This document shows, one piece after another, positions 22,616-32,877 of a stretch of DNA of 64,000 bases. This DNA is from Amanita rubescens. Its lineage: Eukaryota; Basidiomycota; Agaricomycetes; Agaricales; Amanitaceae. Below the pieces are notes generated by a model that worked only from the letters and a program-made list of their open reading frames with translations, was not told the DNA's origin and ran no database searches. The stretch spans positions 310,001 to 374,000 of the forward strand of contig WION01000022.1 in NCBI GenBank assembly GCA_015039365.1, given 5' to 3'. The position numbers and the translations under genes are program-made. Numbering within the stretch: position 1 is the stretch's first letter; every line of letters starts with the position of its first letter.

Positions 22616-24956
22616 ATGTCCTCAGACGCAGATCCACCTGCTCCTGCCTCCCTGGCTCCTTCTGTTAACGAAATCCGTTCGCGAACACTTGAGACTTTTG
22701 GAAAACGACCTTGTCTATGGCAGGTTCGCATTTGCGAGGCGATTTTGAAGGGAGATCAAGATGTCATATCGATAGCAGGCACGGGAATGGGGAAGACGCT
22801 CACCTTCTGGATGCCGCTACTATTTCGCCCTCTAGGGATTCTTCTCGTCGTCACACCCCTCAACATCTTAGGGAAACAGAACATTGAAACTCTGGAGAAG
22901 GCTGGGATCGAAGGAATTTTTATTTCGGCACGAACTGCAACAGAAGAGAATTTCCGGGTGAATACATTATTCTTTGCGCGCTAGTAGCATTTTTATTCAC
23001 ATGAACTTTGTTTTAGGCAATTGCAGCCCACCGCTATCGTGTCATTGTTGTAAATCCCGAAGAACTCATGCGGCCGAAAGGTGGTTTCGAAAAACTAATG
23101 AAGGACAAGCTATTCGTCAACTCTCTCATCGGAATTGTCATTGATGAAGCCCATTGCATCTCGCAGTGGGGCTCTTTTCGTCCTGAGTATCGACATATTG
23201 GCCAGCTTCGCTTCCTTCCCCGTAAACATTGTCCATACCTTATCACGTCCGCTACGATGTCGCCAGCTGTCATCCTTGACATCAAGAAGGTCCTGAACCT
23301 TGATGAAGATAAATTGTTGCTTTCTCGCTGCTCTGTTAATCGCTCCAACTTCGCTATTATCATTCGCCCAATTGTACACTCCCTCGCCAGTTTTCTAGAT
23401 CTCAAGTTTCTGTTACGTGATTGGAAGCCCGGGGATCCCCCGCCTCCGAAATTTCTTGTGTTTTTTGACAATATCCAAACTGCTGTTAGCGCAGCAAAGG
23501 TTTTGCGCAAGCTATTACCGAAGGAACATCGACATCGAGTCAAGTGGTTTTTTGCAGATATGTCTGATGAATTCAAAGAAGATGAAGCAGATAGGTTGGC
23601 AAAGGGTGAAACGTGGGGGCTGTTGACGACGGATTCGTTTGGAATGGTGAGTTCTCTTTTATTTTGAGATGAGCATGCTAACACCTCTCAGGGAATGGAT
23701 ATACCCGACATTCAGATCGTTTGCCAGTGGCGTGCTACATTGCCAAGTGTTTCAACGATTTGGCAGCGATTTGGTCGATGTGTCCGAGATCCGACACTAC
23801 AGGGCCTCGTTTACCTGTTTGTAGAAAAGGAATACTTTGACGCTGAACGCAAGAGGGCTGAAACAGCAAAGGATTCAAGGAAGCGAAAACGAGCCGCTAC
23901 TGTAGCTGGCAGGCACAGTGATCCAAGCGGTGACGAGGAAGAGGGTACCACGCAGATGAAGTCGAGCCGTAAACCAAAAAACGGCAAGAAGAATGTAATA
24001 GATCCTGCTGTTGACGATGTCATCAATGCGGATGAACGGGGTATTGGCTGCCGACGCCAACCTCTCATTGCCGTATTCCAGGATTCTATGTCGGCAACGT
24101 CTCATCTTGAATGTGATCCAGCTCTACCTCAAGGCTGTGCCCGCTGTCGTCCTGTTTCTATTCAGCTGTGTTGCGACATACATAACCCAGAGCTAACACA
24201 ACCAAATATCTCTCAATCATCGACTGCTAAGCCTCAAGCAGTGGTGCGCCGTTCTAATCTCTCTGCTTCACTTGAGATGGATTCGAGGGACAAGGCCCTT
24301 GAATATGATCTTGAAATCTGGCGGCGCAACAAGACCAAGGAGAAATACGGTCTTGCATGTCTCAAGCATGAAGGACCTGGACTCGTGATGTCAGCAGCAG
24401 TTCGCGAACGCATCGTCAAGTGTGCGCATTTTGGCAAGATCAAGATGGCCACTAACCTCGAACGAGAGACACGTTGGTCAGGTTCTCATGAATATGGTTG
24501 TGATATCATCAAAATTATCGAAAAACATTATCCGCCTGAGCCCCCGCCATCCCTTGGTCCGATGCCAAGTCAGCTCCCGCTCCAACCCTTCCTTCTCAAC
24601 TCAGCGTCTCAAATAGGCAGTCAGCCACTGGTAGTTCCACCTGCAGCACGTACAAAGCGCGCCGTCAAATGTAGTGTGTGCAACCAGACTGGCCATAATA
24701 GTATGTATCCGTCATCAGTTGTTCCTAGCTGTACTAACGATGCATTACAGTGAAGAACAAGGCAAAGTGTCCTGGGCCGCCAAGCACGCAATTTGTGAAG
24801 AAAGAAAACATACCACCACTCCTTCCTTCTCCGCTCCCTCGTGATCCATTTGCAATCCCTTCGTTATCAGTGGCTTTATCATCGTCTACCACCCTCTCTT
24901 CTATTTCCCCGTTCTCATCACATCAATATCAAGAAGGCGCGGCCGATTATCAATGA
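22616..24956 (+). CDS. RecQ-like DNA helicase of the transposon
   Basis: Exons 22616-22957, 23017-23646, 23692-24700 and 24751-24956; 728 residues. Helicase motifs are all present: AGTGMGKT (Walker A, residues about 54-61), VVTPLNIL (Ia), DEAHCISQWG (DEAH box about 157-160 with the RecQ motif 0-like context), TSATMSP (III), LVFFDN (IV), TTDSFGMGMDIPDI (V) and QRFGRCVRD (VI). After the helicase core comes a basic Lys/Arg-rich linker and, near residue 651, a CxxC...GH...C zinc knuckle that is created by splicing exon 3 to exon 4. By family it should unwind DNA with ATP; in this setting it may act in transposition or repair of the excision site (inference). The frame is intact. The C-terminal RQC/HRDC domains of cellular RecQ are not seen. 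Confidence 0.88.
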
Positions 24957-27298
24957 TAATTCTACTATATCAATTCGCCTATAATATCATCCACGTCTGG
25001 TCTATCATCGCCAACATTCCCCTCATTTGCATCGTCATTCACTATTATTCCTACATGTTTATCCATTGCATCGTGTCCGTTATCCAACATGTCTGGAATA
25101 GAATGAACTGTTGTTCGCCCTGGCATGAATACGTGAGGTGAATTGCCTGCAATATGATCCCGTAGGTCTTTAAGCGTCTTCTCCATATTTGGGTCTGCAT
25201 GCAAGACAGACGTTTTTGATAAGGCAAGGTTACGTGTGATCGTCTCATGTGTATTCTTATAAGTTGCGATAAGTGCTGACTCTTCTATAATCCGTTTGAC
25301 AGTATGGTTAGGCCCTTGGCCACCATGTTTAACCTAAAGATGTGAGTGATTTGTATGTACTTCATCCGGGTTCAGAAAACTGACTTTGATCTCCAGGTTG
25401 TGCAATTCAACAAGCCAATCAATGGCGCGAAACTTTTCCGGTTTACCAGTTGGGTTGACCAAGATGTTATACCGGATAGCATGACGGAGACCTTCAGGAT
25501 ACTTGAAATGCAAATCAAGCAAGAACTGTTCAAGGTATGATGCGTATATGTGCTTCCCAGTTGCCTTGAATAACGGAATCCATGTCAACAGGCATCTTTC
25601 TACACGACCAATATCTCCAACATTCATCGCATATGAGAGCTCTTCATACAACGCAAGATAGGAATTGATCAGCTGTGCATTCTCGAGGAGTTGATCACGC
25701 TCCGAGATTGGTTTGAGACGGTCCAAAGATAAGTCTTCTGTACTTGCGAATTCTCGCATGATATCCTCAGCCATGTCTTCTAATTCATGTAACATTGGTT
25801 CAGATTCCGCAAGCTTATCGAGGCTAGTATGCTCAGGGTTCTTGCGTCCAGCCAGAACACGCCAACAGTCCAAGCGTCGACTAATTCCGGCATGATTGAT
25901 CACTTGATGCATGCGGCGAAAACCCGGTTTTGACGACATAATCCCAGTCTCCTTTGGACGTAAGACCATGATATCGCCCATCAAACCAGTTTTATCTTTG
26001 CGTGCCAAACCAGGTTTGATGAGAATACGATGAAGCGCACATCAGCAATTCCTCAAATTTCACTTTCAGCCCTTTCAGCCCTTTTGAAAGGGCCAAAGGG
26101 CCGAAAGTGGCCAAAGTGGGTCTCACTTTCGAAAGGAAGGTCATTTAACTTTGAAAAGGTGAGTTGACTGCTTTTGTACCTTTTCAAAGCTAGGTTTTTA
26201 CTTTCGTCCCTTTTCAAAGGGGCCAAAGGGTTCAATGTAGAACAATGAAATGTATTATTGCCAGCTATCAAATGACATTGTAAAGCTATAGGCATGGAAT
26301 GACTGTAGGTATCAAAACGGCATAAAAACAGGCAGGCGTCGTTTCACGAAACAAAGCAGCGCTGAAAGACTTGAGAAGGCGCTACAGTTGGCAGCATGCA
26401 GAAACAGGTATATAACAGAAGCCGGGGATGCGTAGAGAGAAAACAGTGCTGGACGAGAGCCGGCGGTGCATAGAGATGAATAAGCGGTCATGTTTTGCGT
26501 GGTGAGTCGAAATTGAAACAGCGCCCGGTCTGAATGAAATTTGCAGTACTTTGATGAGAGTCGGCAAAGGCATAGAAAGAGAATTGAGAGTCGAGAACTT
26601 GTATGACGACATAGCGATGCTCCAGTTCAAGTCTAGCGCCGTGTGAGAATCGTTACAGCATAGAAAAGAATTAAACACAGCCAACAATGTGGGGAGCGGA
26701 ACAGCACTGAACGCGTTCACTGCATTGTTGGCCCACAGGATACGGAGATGATGGTGCGGGGAGCGGACGGCACCGGATGCGCTCAGCGCCATGGTGCAGG
26801 GATGAGCTCACTGTCAGTATCGTATCGGAAAGGTGTGGGACACACCGTTTTGTAAGTGAGCGTGAAAGTGACGGGTCCAAAGCGAAGCGAATCTCTGGGT
26901 GAGCCAAGACTTGATGCGAAGAAAAACAGAGCTTGAGGGCGATGAGAGCGGCGGAGGTAAAGCTGGTCAGGTGAGGGAGCGGGGAACCGAAGGATGACTT
27001 ACCACGGGTAACTCCATCATGCATCTAGAGAGCAGCAAGGCATGCTCTTTATATTTGAAATCTCCATTGATTCACCGACGCTGGTGTATGGGCATAGAGA
27101 ATCGCATGATTTGGTGAAAACACTTCCCATCCGCACCAGCACCGCCGTCTACTACAACGTCGTCAGTAAGCAAAGAAGCAAAGACCAGTTATAGTCGACC
27201 ACATACCTACTCGACACGCGTTCAAGTTGTCGACGATGTAGGCTTTCAATTAGTTGTGCAAGCTGCGGAGAATGGAGAAGTCAGCTGGCTAACGTTAT

Positions 27299-27572
27299 GC
27301 GCATATAGCTGACTAGCCTCATCATCACCGGCAGTAGGCCGGGTTTCCTAGCATGCACGCTCGGTACGATTGAGTATTGATGTATGACACTGGTTGTGTT
27401 GGGCGAGCGATTGGAAGGCGACGTGCGTGAGTTCAGCATTCAACATACTGCGCATATAGTCAATGCACACCTCATCATCAATGATGGCTGGGATTCCTGG
27501 GCATGCACACTCAACATGAGTGGCTATCAACAGTGCCGATCGTTCTGGGTGGCGATTGGGAGGCGATGTGTG
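27299..27572 (+). repeat. Degenerate direct repeats inside nested element
   Basis: Two units starting GCGCATATAG at 27299 and 27450, about 151 nt apart, share CCTCATCATCA, GCATGCAC and GCGATTGGxAGGCGA blocks. They are diverged tandem copies of unknown function. Confidence 0.6.
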
Positions 27573-27822
27573 GCTAGGGATGGGAGGCGCGATGGCGGTG
27601 GGGGATGAGCGAGCGATAAACATCCACAAACAATGGACTTAGAATTTTTTAGTCGCAACGGCTACGCACAATGCTGCCAGAATCTGTAACTGCACGCGTC
27701 CATGGCTGAATGTTGCCTCAGTGAATATTGCTGGCACATATGGGGTTAGTTCGGAGCCAGTATACGCAGAGTTGGGCAATATGTTTGGGTATATCAGTGA
27801 TTAGCTTCTTGTAGCTACAAAT

Positions 27823-27895
27823 GGTGTTGTGGCTGAGTGGTTAAAGCGCATCTTTGTGTTGCACGTGGCCTTGGGTTCGAATCTCGAGCAAAGTA
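27823..27895 (+). other. tRNA-like segment with Pol III A and B boxes
   Basis: TGGCTGAGTGG (27830-27840) fits the A box of serine/leucine tRNAs, and GGTTCGAATC (27874-27883) fits the B box, at normal spacing. The acceptor, anticodon and T stems do not pair properly, so it is not a working tRNA. It looks like the head of a tRNA-derived SINE or a decayed tRNA caught in the nested element. Confidence 0.5.
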
Positions 27896-30006
27896 ATATT
27901 TTTATACATTGATGTTCATTAGCTGCCTCACGATGCAAATGGTTCAAAGTACAATTACAAAGCTGCATGTAGCTAAAGTCAAAGTAAAATATTGAAAGTG
28001 CTAAAAGCTACTAAAGCTCATTACAGCCAAAGTCAAAGGGCCAAAAGCTCAAAGGGCTTCTGGTAAAGTGAGAAAAGTGGGCCCTTCAAAGTGAAAGGGC
28101 CCAAAGCGGAATTTGACAATTTGCTGATGCATCAGCAGCTGCCATTTTTACATGAAATAGACCGGGGATGAAGACAGCATGTTGTTTGCGCCGGTAAGGT
28201 GTTTCTTCAATTGATCGAAACTCTTGTGCAGTCCTGATTCGTATCCCAGTTCCTAGGTCGCCATGGAACAAAACAACATATTTGCTAACATCAGTGTCTG
28301 GATTATAGGACTCTTCCTCGAGTATACCGGGATCGTAGATGCCACCTTGCTCAAGAAGCCGATCAAGTGCTTGAAGATTCCCACTTGTTGTTGAATTATT
28401 TGCTTCCAAAGAAAACATTGGCTGGACCACCGTTTTGATGACAGGTATGGGCTCGATTTCTTCAGGCGCATCCAGATAGCTGAGAAATCGCTGGAAATAA
28501 GGTGCCGAATGTGTACAGAGGTCTCGCAGCAACAAATATTTGATGAAGCGCTCGCGTCGTGTCAGAGAAAAGCTCGGTGGTTCTTGATATATGTTCATGA
28601 GATCTCGGTAAGTTTTGTTTTCAGGTGGCAGATCTTCATTGTCAGGATTGAACCGGCTTTTTGCCCACAGCTCCGCTGAGCACTGTAAGTCATCCCGAGT
28701 CACTCCGTGCTCCAAAGGTATCAGCAGCCCTGAGGTGAGATGCTTCAAATTTTCAAACGGATTTTCGGAAACCGGTACAGATGCTTTTAGGTTAACATCA
28801 AAATTGTCATAGGCATAACTTGTCAAGAGTGTCTGGCCAAGCGCGCGCAGTGAACAAGCAGCTTCATTTGTCAAAGATTTGATAGCCAAAAGAATTGCGT
28901 TCATTGATATAGATATTCCCATTCTTGCTAGCGCATCAACGACCCTTTCAGGAGTACAGCAAGAGTAGAGAAAAATTCCGACCATGGCCTGTAGGTGATT
29001 TGCCTTCTGGTTCATGCTCTGCATTAATATACTCGTTACAACAGCCTTTTTCTAGCAGACAGGTAAACAGAGTCATCATGAGAGCCAAGGTAAGCCTCAC
29101 GATTGCTAGAACATCGTCTTTTTGTTTCTGCTTTTTCAATCGCTGTTCTTCTGGGCTTGCAGGTGCTCTAAGTGGACCCTCCAGAAGGGCATCGTCTTCA
29201 TCAGCATCAGCATTTGCCATTGCCGAACCACCCTGAGCTTCTGAAGCATGTCGATTCAGTTTTTTGCGAGAAGATAACAACACGGTGAGCAGCGCAGACA
29301 GCATCGGCGCCTTCTGATCAATATCAGCAGCAAGTTCTGCCATCTGGAAGCTATTCACGTCCTGAGGTAAGGCCCTGAGTGCCGAGAAATGCCATTCTGA
29401 CTTGATGTCGACCAGAAGTTCCATCTCAGCCGCATATATTGGATGTAGCGCCTCACTAGCATGCTTCTGAGCCTCCCGAGAAGTCTTCTTATGCTTCAGC
29501 AACGCATATACAAGGTCGCCAGCACGATTAAGCAGTCCAGTGGTGAGTGGGCTCTTCTTGAAGCGAGCCTCAGTTAACAGAGCCAATACCAGGTCAGAAA
29601 TGCTCGTTTCGCATCGCTCCAAGGCCTGAAAGACAGGGGAGAAGTCCATATTGATGAGGCGATGGCTTATGGAGAAAATGAGATGGCGATTGTATGCGTA
29701 GACGTTGACGACGTCTGCCTCCTCAGTCAATCTAATTTTAGAATACACCTTCAAATCATCGTGTCACCGTATACATGCTTGGGCAACTCAACCTTCTCTT
29801 TATTCGAGGGGCTATTACCACCTAATACCATAGTATACATTGAGCTAGATTTAAAAAATGTCGCCAGTGAGGATTGTGCAAATATCTTTTGTGCCATTTC
29901 GACGCTTTCACAAACGGCCGGCAACATCTGAGTTCAAAAATCGCTCTGCCGAGCATTTACATAATCGTTATCTAAGCGAGCGTGATGAAAATGGGCCAGG
30001 CGTGAC

Positions 30007-30104
30007 TTTGTTGACGAATGTTTTGTGCCAGTCTCTCTGGAGCGTAGTCTTACATAAACATCGTCAAGACGTCCAACCTCCAGACGAGACTGGGAAGGAG
30101 TCTG
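30007..30104 (-). repeat. Right terminal inverted repeat, 98 bp
   Basis: Reverse complement of 22297-22394 with no mismatch found by eye. Confidence 0.92.
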
Positions 30105-30113
30105 GTGCTCCAT
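30105..30113. repeat. Target-site duplication, right copy
   Basis: GTGCTCCAT, identical to 22288-22296. The sequence that follows (CGCAAGTTCTTC, then ATTTTCGATGTCATT) continues the paralogous flank seen uninterrupted at 32411-32500. Confidence 0.88.
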
Positions 30114-30453
30114 CGCAAGTTCTTCAGACACGTAAACTCGGTTTCTGAAACGCGTAGTATGCCTTTCAATTTTCGATGTCATTGGCTGAACGCAACCAAG
30201 TAATCCGATAGAAAGGTAAACCGTAAGCACTCTTCTTTCTGGTGAAGGGCAACACGTTTATAACGAGGAAAATAAATGTACACAAACGCTAAATATAACC
30301 TCTGCCGTTTTAACACCTGCGCCCATACCAGGACACAATTGCGCCGCTCGGCTATCCTCTCCACTACCAAATACCTGCGAACCCCAGCATTCCTCACATA
30401 TCTCCTCCATCTAAAAACCACGTTTAGCCGTGCAATACTCCGTGTCGAGAGGC

Positions 30454-30464
30454 CACGTGCCGCG
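30454..30464 (+). promoter_or_regulatory. Conserved CACGTG block before F-box gene E
   Basis: CACGTGCCGCG, 21 nt before the start codon. The same or closely related block precedes the starts of genes F, G, H and I, so it is either an E-box for a bHLH factor or part of a conserved 5' leader. Confidence 0.4.
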
Positions 30465-30484
30465 AACTCTCTGCATACTACAAA

Positions 30485-31849
30485 ATGAGTTCAGACGAAA
30501 TAACAATACCAACCGAAATTTTACACAACATCTTTCATCTTCTTTGCGATGCACCTATCGCTTTCCATGATTTGAAGAACGAATCACACTTCCACGAGTT
30601 CCCATGGGCCGTTGGACAGGTTTGCAGACATTGGAGAGGGGCATTTGTGTCCCACACGCATTTATGGACTTCTTTTGCCCTAAAGCCTGGTGACTTTAAC
30701 GCCGCTTACTTTGTTGAAATGAACCGGCGCGCTGCCATGTACCTCGAACGATCTAGAGAGCAGCCTCTCACCATAGTCGTGTTTACGCCGTGTTCAGGCA
30801 CTCAAAAATTTCCTAAAACAGTTTGGAGAATGCTGTTATCGTGCTTGAAACGATGGAAAAAGGCTGATTTGGTGCTGGGGAATGGAGCTGCGCAAGACGA
30901 ACTCTTCAGATGCAGAGGGTACATGTCGAGCCTCGAGTCCCTCAAGATGTCTATAACCAATTATTTCGCAGCCCCGAAGAACTTTAGCGCGTTCGAGGTC
31001 GCACCGCACCTAACTGAACTTGATCTAGACCACCGCGGATACACGGCAACATGGCAATTCCCTTGGGCTCAATTGACGAAGCTCAAAATAACAGCGTCCT
31101 GCTCAGAGTTCCGCCACTCCTACAGCAATAATCTGTGGGGAGTTCTATTCCAGTTAGAAAATATCGAAGAGTTACACATCATCACAACCTTCGACTACGC
31201 ACCGCTCCTTTCCCACCTTCCCATTATACACCTTCCTGGCCTTCGGCTTCTCGAAATCCCCTTACCCTCTGCCAAGATGTTCTCCTGGTTCACCGCGCCT
31301 TTACTGGAGCATCTCCACATACGGAGTATCAATAATTCCATTTATCGTCAACATAACGAGCCCTACGAGAGAGAACTAACGTCTTTAATCCAACGTTCAT
31401 CTTGTCACATTCGCCGATTGGTGCTCGAGAATTGTAGAGCGGACGAGATGCGCATAATGATGAAAGTACTGGCGAGCGTCGAAGAGCTCTCCATTATTTA
31501 CCTAAGTTCCTTCACTATCAACCAGGACGTTACGGGACTTGATGGCTGCATCTATCTGCCCAAATTGCAAGTACTGCAAGTGACGTGTACAATTGATTAT
31601 GGGATGAACCCGGTGACAGCATTAGAGAACGCGACGACAGTGTTCTCTCGTCTTTTGGAAGCGCGTGGGAAGGGACTATCCCTTGCAAGCCACGACATTG
31701 TACCACTCGAGAAGTTTGTGCTCCGGTTGAACTTCTTGGGGCAAGGAAAGTGGTCCGACAAGGTTTTGGAACTGGTGCACGGTTGGCCGTCCTTTGCTCA
31801 AGTTTATGTCAACGACTCGGTGCTCGAGCGATTGGTTCCACCCCTTTGA
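30485..31849 (+). CDS. F-box protein E (array 2)
   Basis: Single exon, 454 residues. The N-terminus ITIPTEILHNIFHLLCDAP followed by FPWAVGQVCRHWRGAF is a clear F-box of the type common in mushroom-forming fungi. The rest is a string of hydrophobic strand/helix units (LTELDLDHRGY, WAQLTKLKI, NIEELHII, LPGLRLLEI) consistent with leucine-rich repeats, ending with a VLELVHGWPSFAQVYV motif. Paralogue of F-I and unrelated in gene structure to array 1. Probable SCF adaptor. Its far upstream region, about 380 nt before the ATG, received the RecQ/DUF6589 transposon, which may separate it from upstream control elements. Confidence 0.9.
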   Translation: MSSDEITIPTEILHNIFHLLCDAPIAFHDLKNESHFHEFPWAVGQVCRHWRGAFVSHTHLWTSFALKPGDFNAAYFVEMNRRAAMYLERSREQPLTIVVFTPCSGTQKFPKTVWRMLLSCLKRWKKADLVLGNGAAQDELFRCRGYMSSLESLKMSITNYFAAPKNFSAFEVAPHLTELDLDHRGYTATWQFPWAQLTKLKITASCSEFRHSYSNNLWGVLFQLENIEELHIITTFDYAPLLSHLPIIHLPGLRLLEIPLPSAKMFSWFTAPLLEHLHIRSINNSIYRQHNEPYERELTSLIQRSSCHIRRLVLENCRADEMRIMMKVLASVEELSIIYLSSFTINQDVTGLDGCIYLPKLQVLQVTCTIDYGMNPVTALENATTVFSRLLEARGKGLSLASHDIVPLEKFVLRLNFLGQGKWSDKVLELVHGWPSFAQVYVNDSVLERLVPPL

Positions 31850-31954
31850 TCTATCCTGACGAGAGCTACTTCAAGAATAGCGGATTCGGGCTGCTTGTGC
31901 CTATGATACATTTAAATAATTTAGATTTTTTTTGTACAAAAATTTCATCATGTG

Positions 31955-32225
31955 GCACGCAAATTTTGACCGCCAAGTCCGCGATGAGCGCTGTCGTCGG
32001 CATCAACTGGGCAACTCGTACGCCTCCATCACCGTCTTCACAAAGGAGCATGTCGCACAATGTATCGCAAACCAGGATGGCGAAGCGATTGCATCATTTA
32101 TTGGCCAGGAAGTCGTGCGTGCGCCTCGTCATCTTCTCTCTTTTGAACTGATACTAATGGAGAGATGCGGGCAGTACATTTTCGCGGGTACGCTCGTGCA
32201 GCATCTGGACGATCCTAGAGTCCTT
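31955..32225 (+). pseudogene. Broken SSZ1 5' fragment, copy 1
   Basis: Matches the start of the intact gene at 41925: the segment before the ATG (CAAATTTTGACCGCC), the first exon with several small deletions (GINWATR in place of GINLGNSYAS), the intron with its GTGCGTGCG donor, and a little of exon 2. It is frame-broken and stops where homology to the next F-box flank begins. Confidence 0.8.
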
Positions 32226-32410
32226 TTTCGATCCCCTTGTTTATACTATGCTTATGGCGGTTCACCGCCCTGGTCTCTTCAGTGGCCTATCTCTGAAGAG
32301 GAAAGGGTGTGTCTCTTGTTTCTCAGAGGAGTCTCTCCAGCTACGGTGGAGCTCTTGACGGATTTCCCCTCAAAGACCCCTAACATTGTAACAAGGATGT
32401 CCTGCCAGTG

Positions 32411-32500
32411 ATTAGTATCTAATCAACCATCTCATCGCAAACACGTGCTCCACCGCAAGCACTTCTGACACGTAGTACGCCTTTTAATTTTCGATGTCAT
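32411..32500. other. Unoccupied paralogous target site of the transposon
   Basis: Reads TATCTAATCAACCATCTCAT, then CACGTGCTCCACCGCAAGC, then TTTCGATGTCATT. The left part matches 22252-22296 and the right part matches 30105-30182, that is, the two flanks of the 7.8-kb element without the element. It is a duplicated upstream region of gene F that was never hit. Confidence 0.85.
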
Positions 32501-32855
32501 TGTCTGCACTAATGCACGCAGATGCAGGCGCATGCCACAAGCAGGCAGTCCACGTCGTTCAGAAAAGAAGACAGATTAAATGGATCAATGGCAACGATTC
32601 TGGCGTCTCCGAGCCAAGTAATCCGATAGAAACGTCAGCACGTTTATAAGTTATAACGGGAAAACAAACATATACAAATGCTAAATATAACCTCTCAGCC
32701 GTTTTAACACCTGCGCCCATACCAACACAATTGCGCCGCTAGGCTATCCTCTCCACTACCAAATATCTAACAGTTGCGAACACCAGCATTCCTCAGATAT
32801 CTCTTCCACCAATTTTTTAGAAACCACATTGGGTTAGCCGTGCGTGTCGAGAGAC

Positions 32856-32866
32856 CACGTGCCGCG
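32856..32866 (+). promoter_or_regulatory. Conserved CACGTG block before F-box gene F
   Basis: CACGTGCCGCG ending 11 nt before the ATG; the counterpart of the block before gene E. Confidence 0.4.
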
Positions 32867-32877
32867 AACACTACAAA

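Larger units (their letters stand above)
26040..28129. mobile_element. Nested 2.1-kb non-coding TIR element
   Basis: Begins CATCAGCAATTCCTCAAATT and ends with the near-complement AATTTGACAATTTGCTGATG. It is flanked by a 2-bp CA duplication deduced by restoring the DUF6589 reading frame. The outer about 150 nt at both ends are packed with AAAGGGC, GGGCCC and CACTTTC repeats in both directions, able to fold into long hairpins. No coding frame of note inside. It is therefore non-autonomous, depending on a transposase encoded elsewhere. It contains a tRNA-like segment and a pair of about 150-nt direct repeats, annotated separately. The 2-bp target duplication and repeat-rich ends recall the CACTA/Mirage/Chapaev group, but the CATCAGCA terminus does not fit cleanly. 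Confidence 0.82.
24965..29649 (-). pseudogene. DUF6589 protein gene split by nested element
   Basis: Minus-strand exons 29649-29101, 29051-28130, then 26039-25385 and 25333-24965. Leaving out the inserted 26040-28129 element and one CA target copy gives a continuous 830-codon frame, so the gene was intact when interrupted. Typical segments are NHLQAMVGIFLYSC, YAYDNFD (about 263-269), FHGDLGTGIR (Asp about 448), IPGLFHVKMAAADA (split here), LRPKETG, SKPGFRRMHQVINH, RRLDCWR, NILVNPTGKP, DWLVELHNL and VKHGGQGPNHTVKRI. These match my recollection of the basidiomycete family DUF6589, of unknown function. Introns are 49 nt (GTGAGG donor) and 51 nt (GTCAGT donor). The insertion splits an Ala-Asp-Ala codon run, so the current copy can yield only a truncated N-terminal product. 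Confidence 0.82.
22297..30104. mobile_element. 7.8-kb DNA transposon: RecQ helicase + DUF6589
   Basis: The ends are 98-bp perfect inverted repeats beginning CAGACTCC, flanked by a 9-bp direct duplication. Inside are two convergent genes: a RecQ-like helicase (plus strand) and a DUF6589 protein (minus strand), with only 8 bp between their stop codons. TIR length and duplication size are like those of Mutator-like elements, but I see no Mutator transposase. The perfect identity of the two TIRs suggests recent movement. It landed between UBP14 and F-box gene E, in the latter's upstream region. This copy is probably no longer self-sufficient because its DUF6589 gene is split by a second element (26040-28129). 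Confidence 0.88.

Noticed and set aside
22616..24956. Cellular RecQ (Sgs1/BLM-type) repair helicase
   Set aside because: RQC and HRDC domains are not seen and the gene lies between transposon termini.
27823..27895. A functional serine or leucine tRNA gene
   Set aside because: Internal promoter boxes match, but the acceptor, anticodon and T stems do not pair.
26040..28129. Treating the 2.1-kb segment in the DUF6589 gene as a large intron
   Set aside because: It has inverted termini, a duplicated CA and no splice sites at its edges; an element insertion explains the data better.
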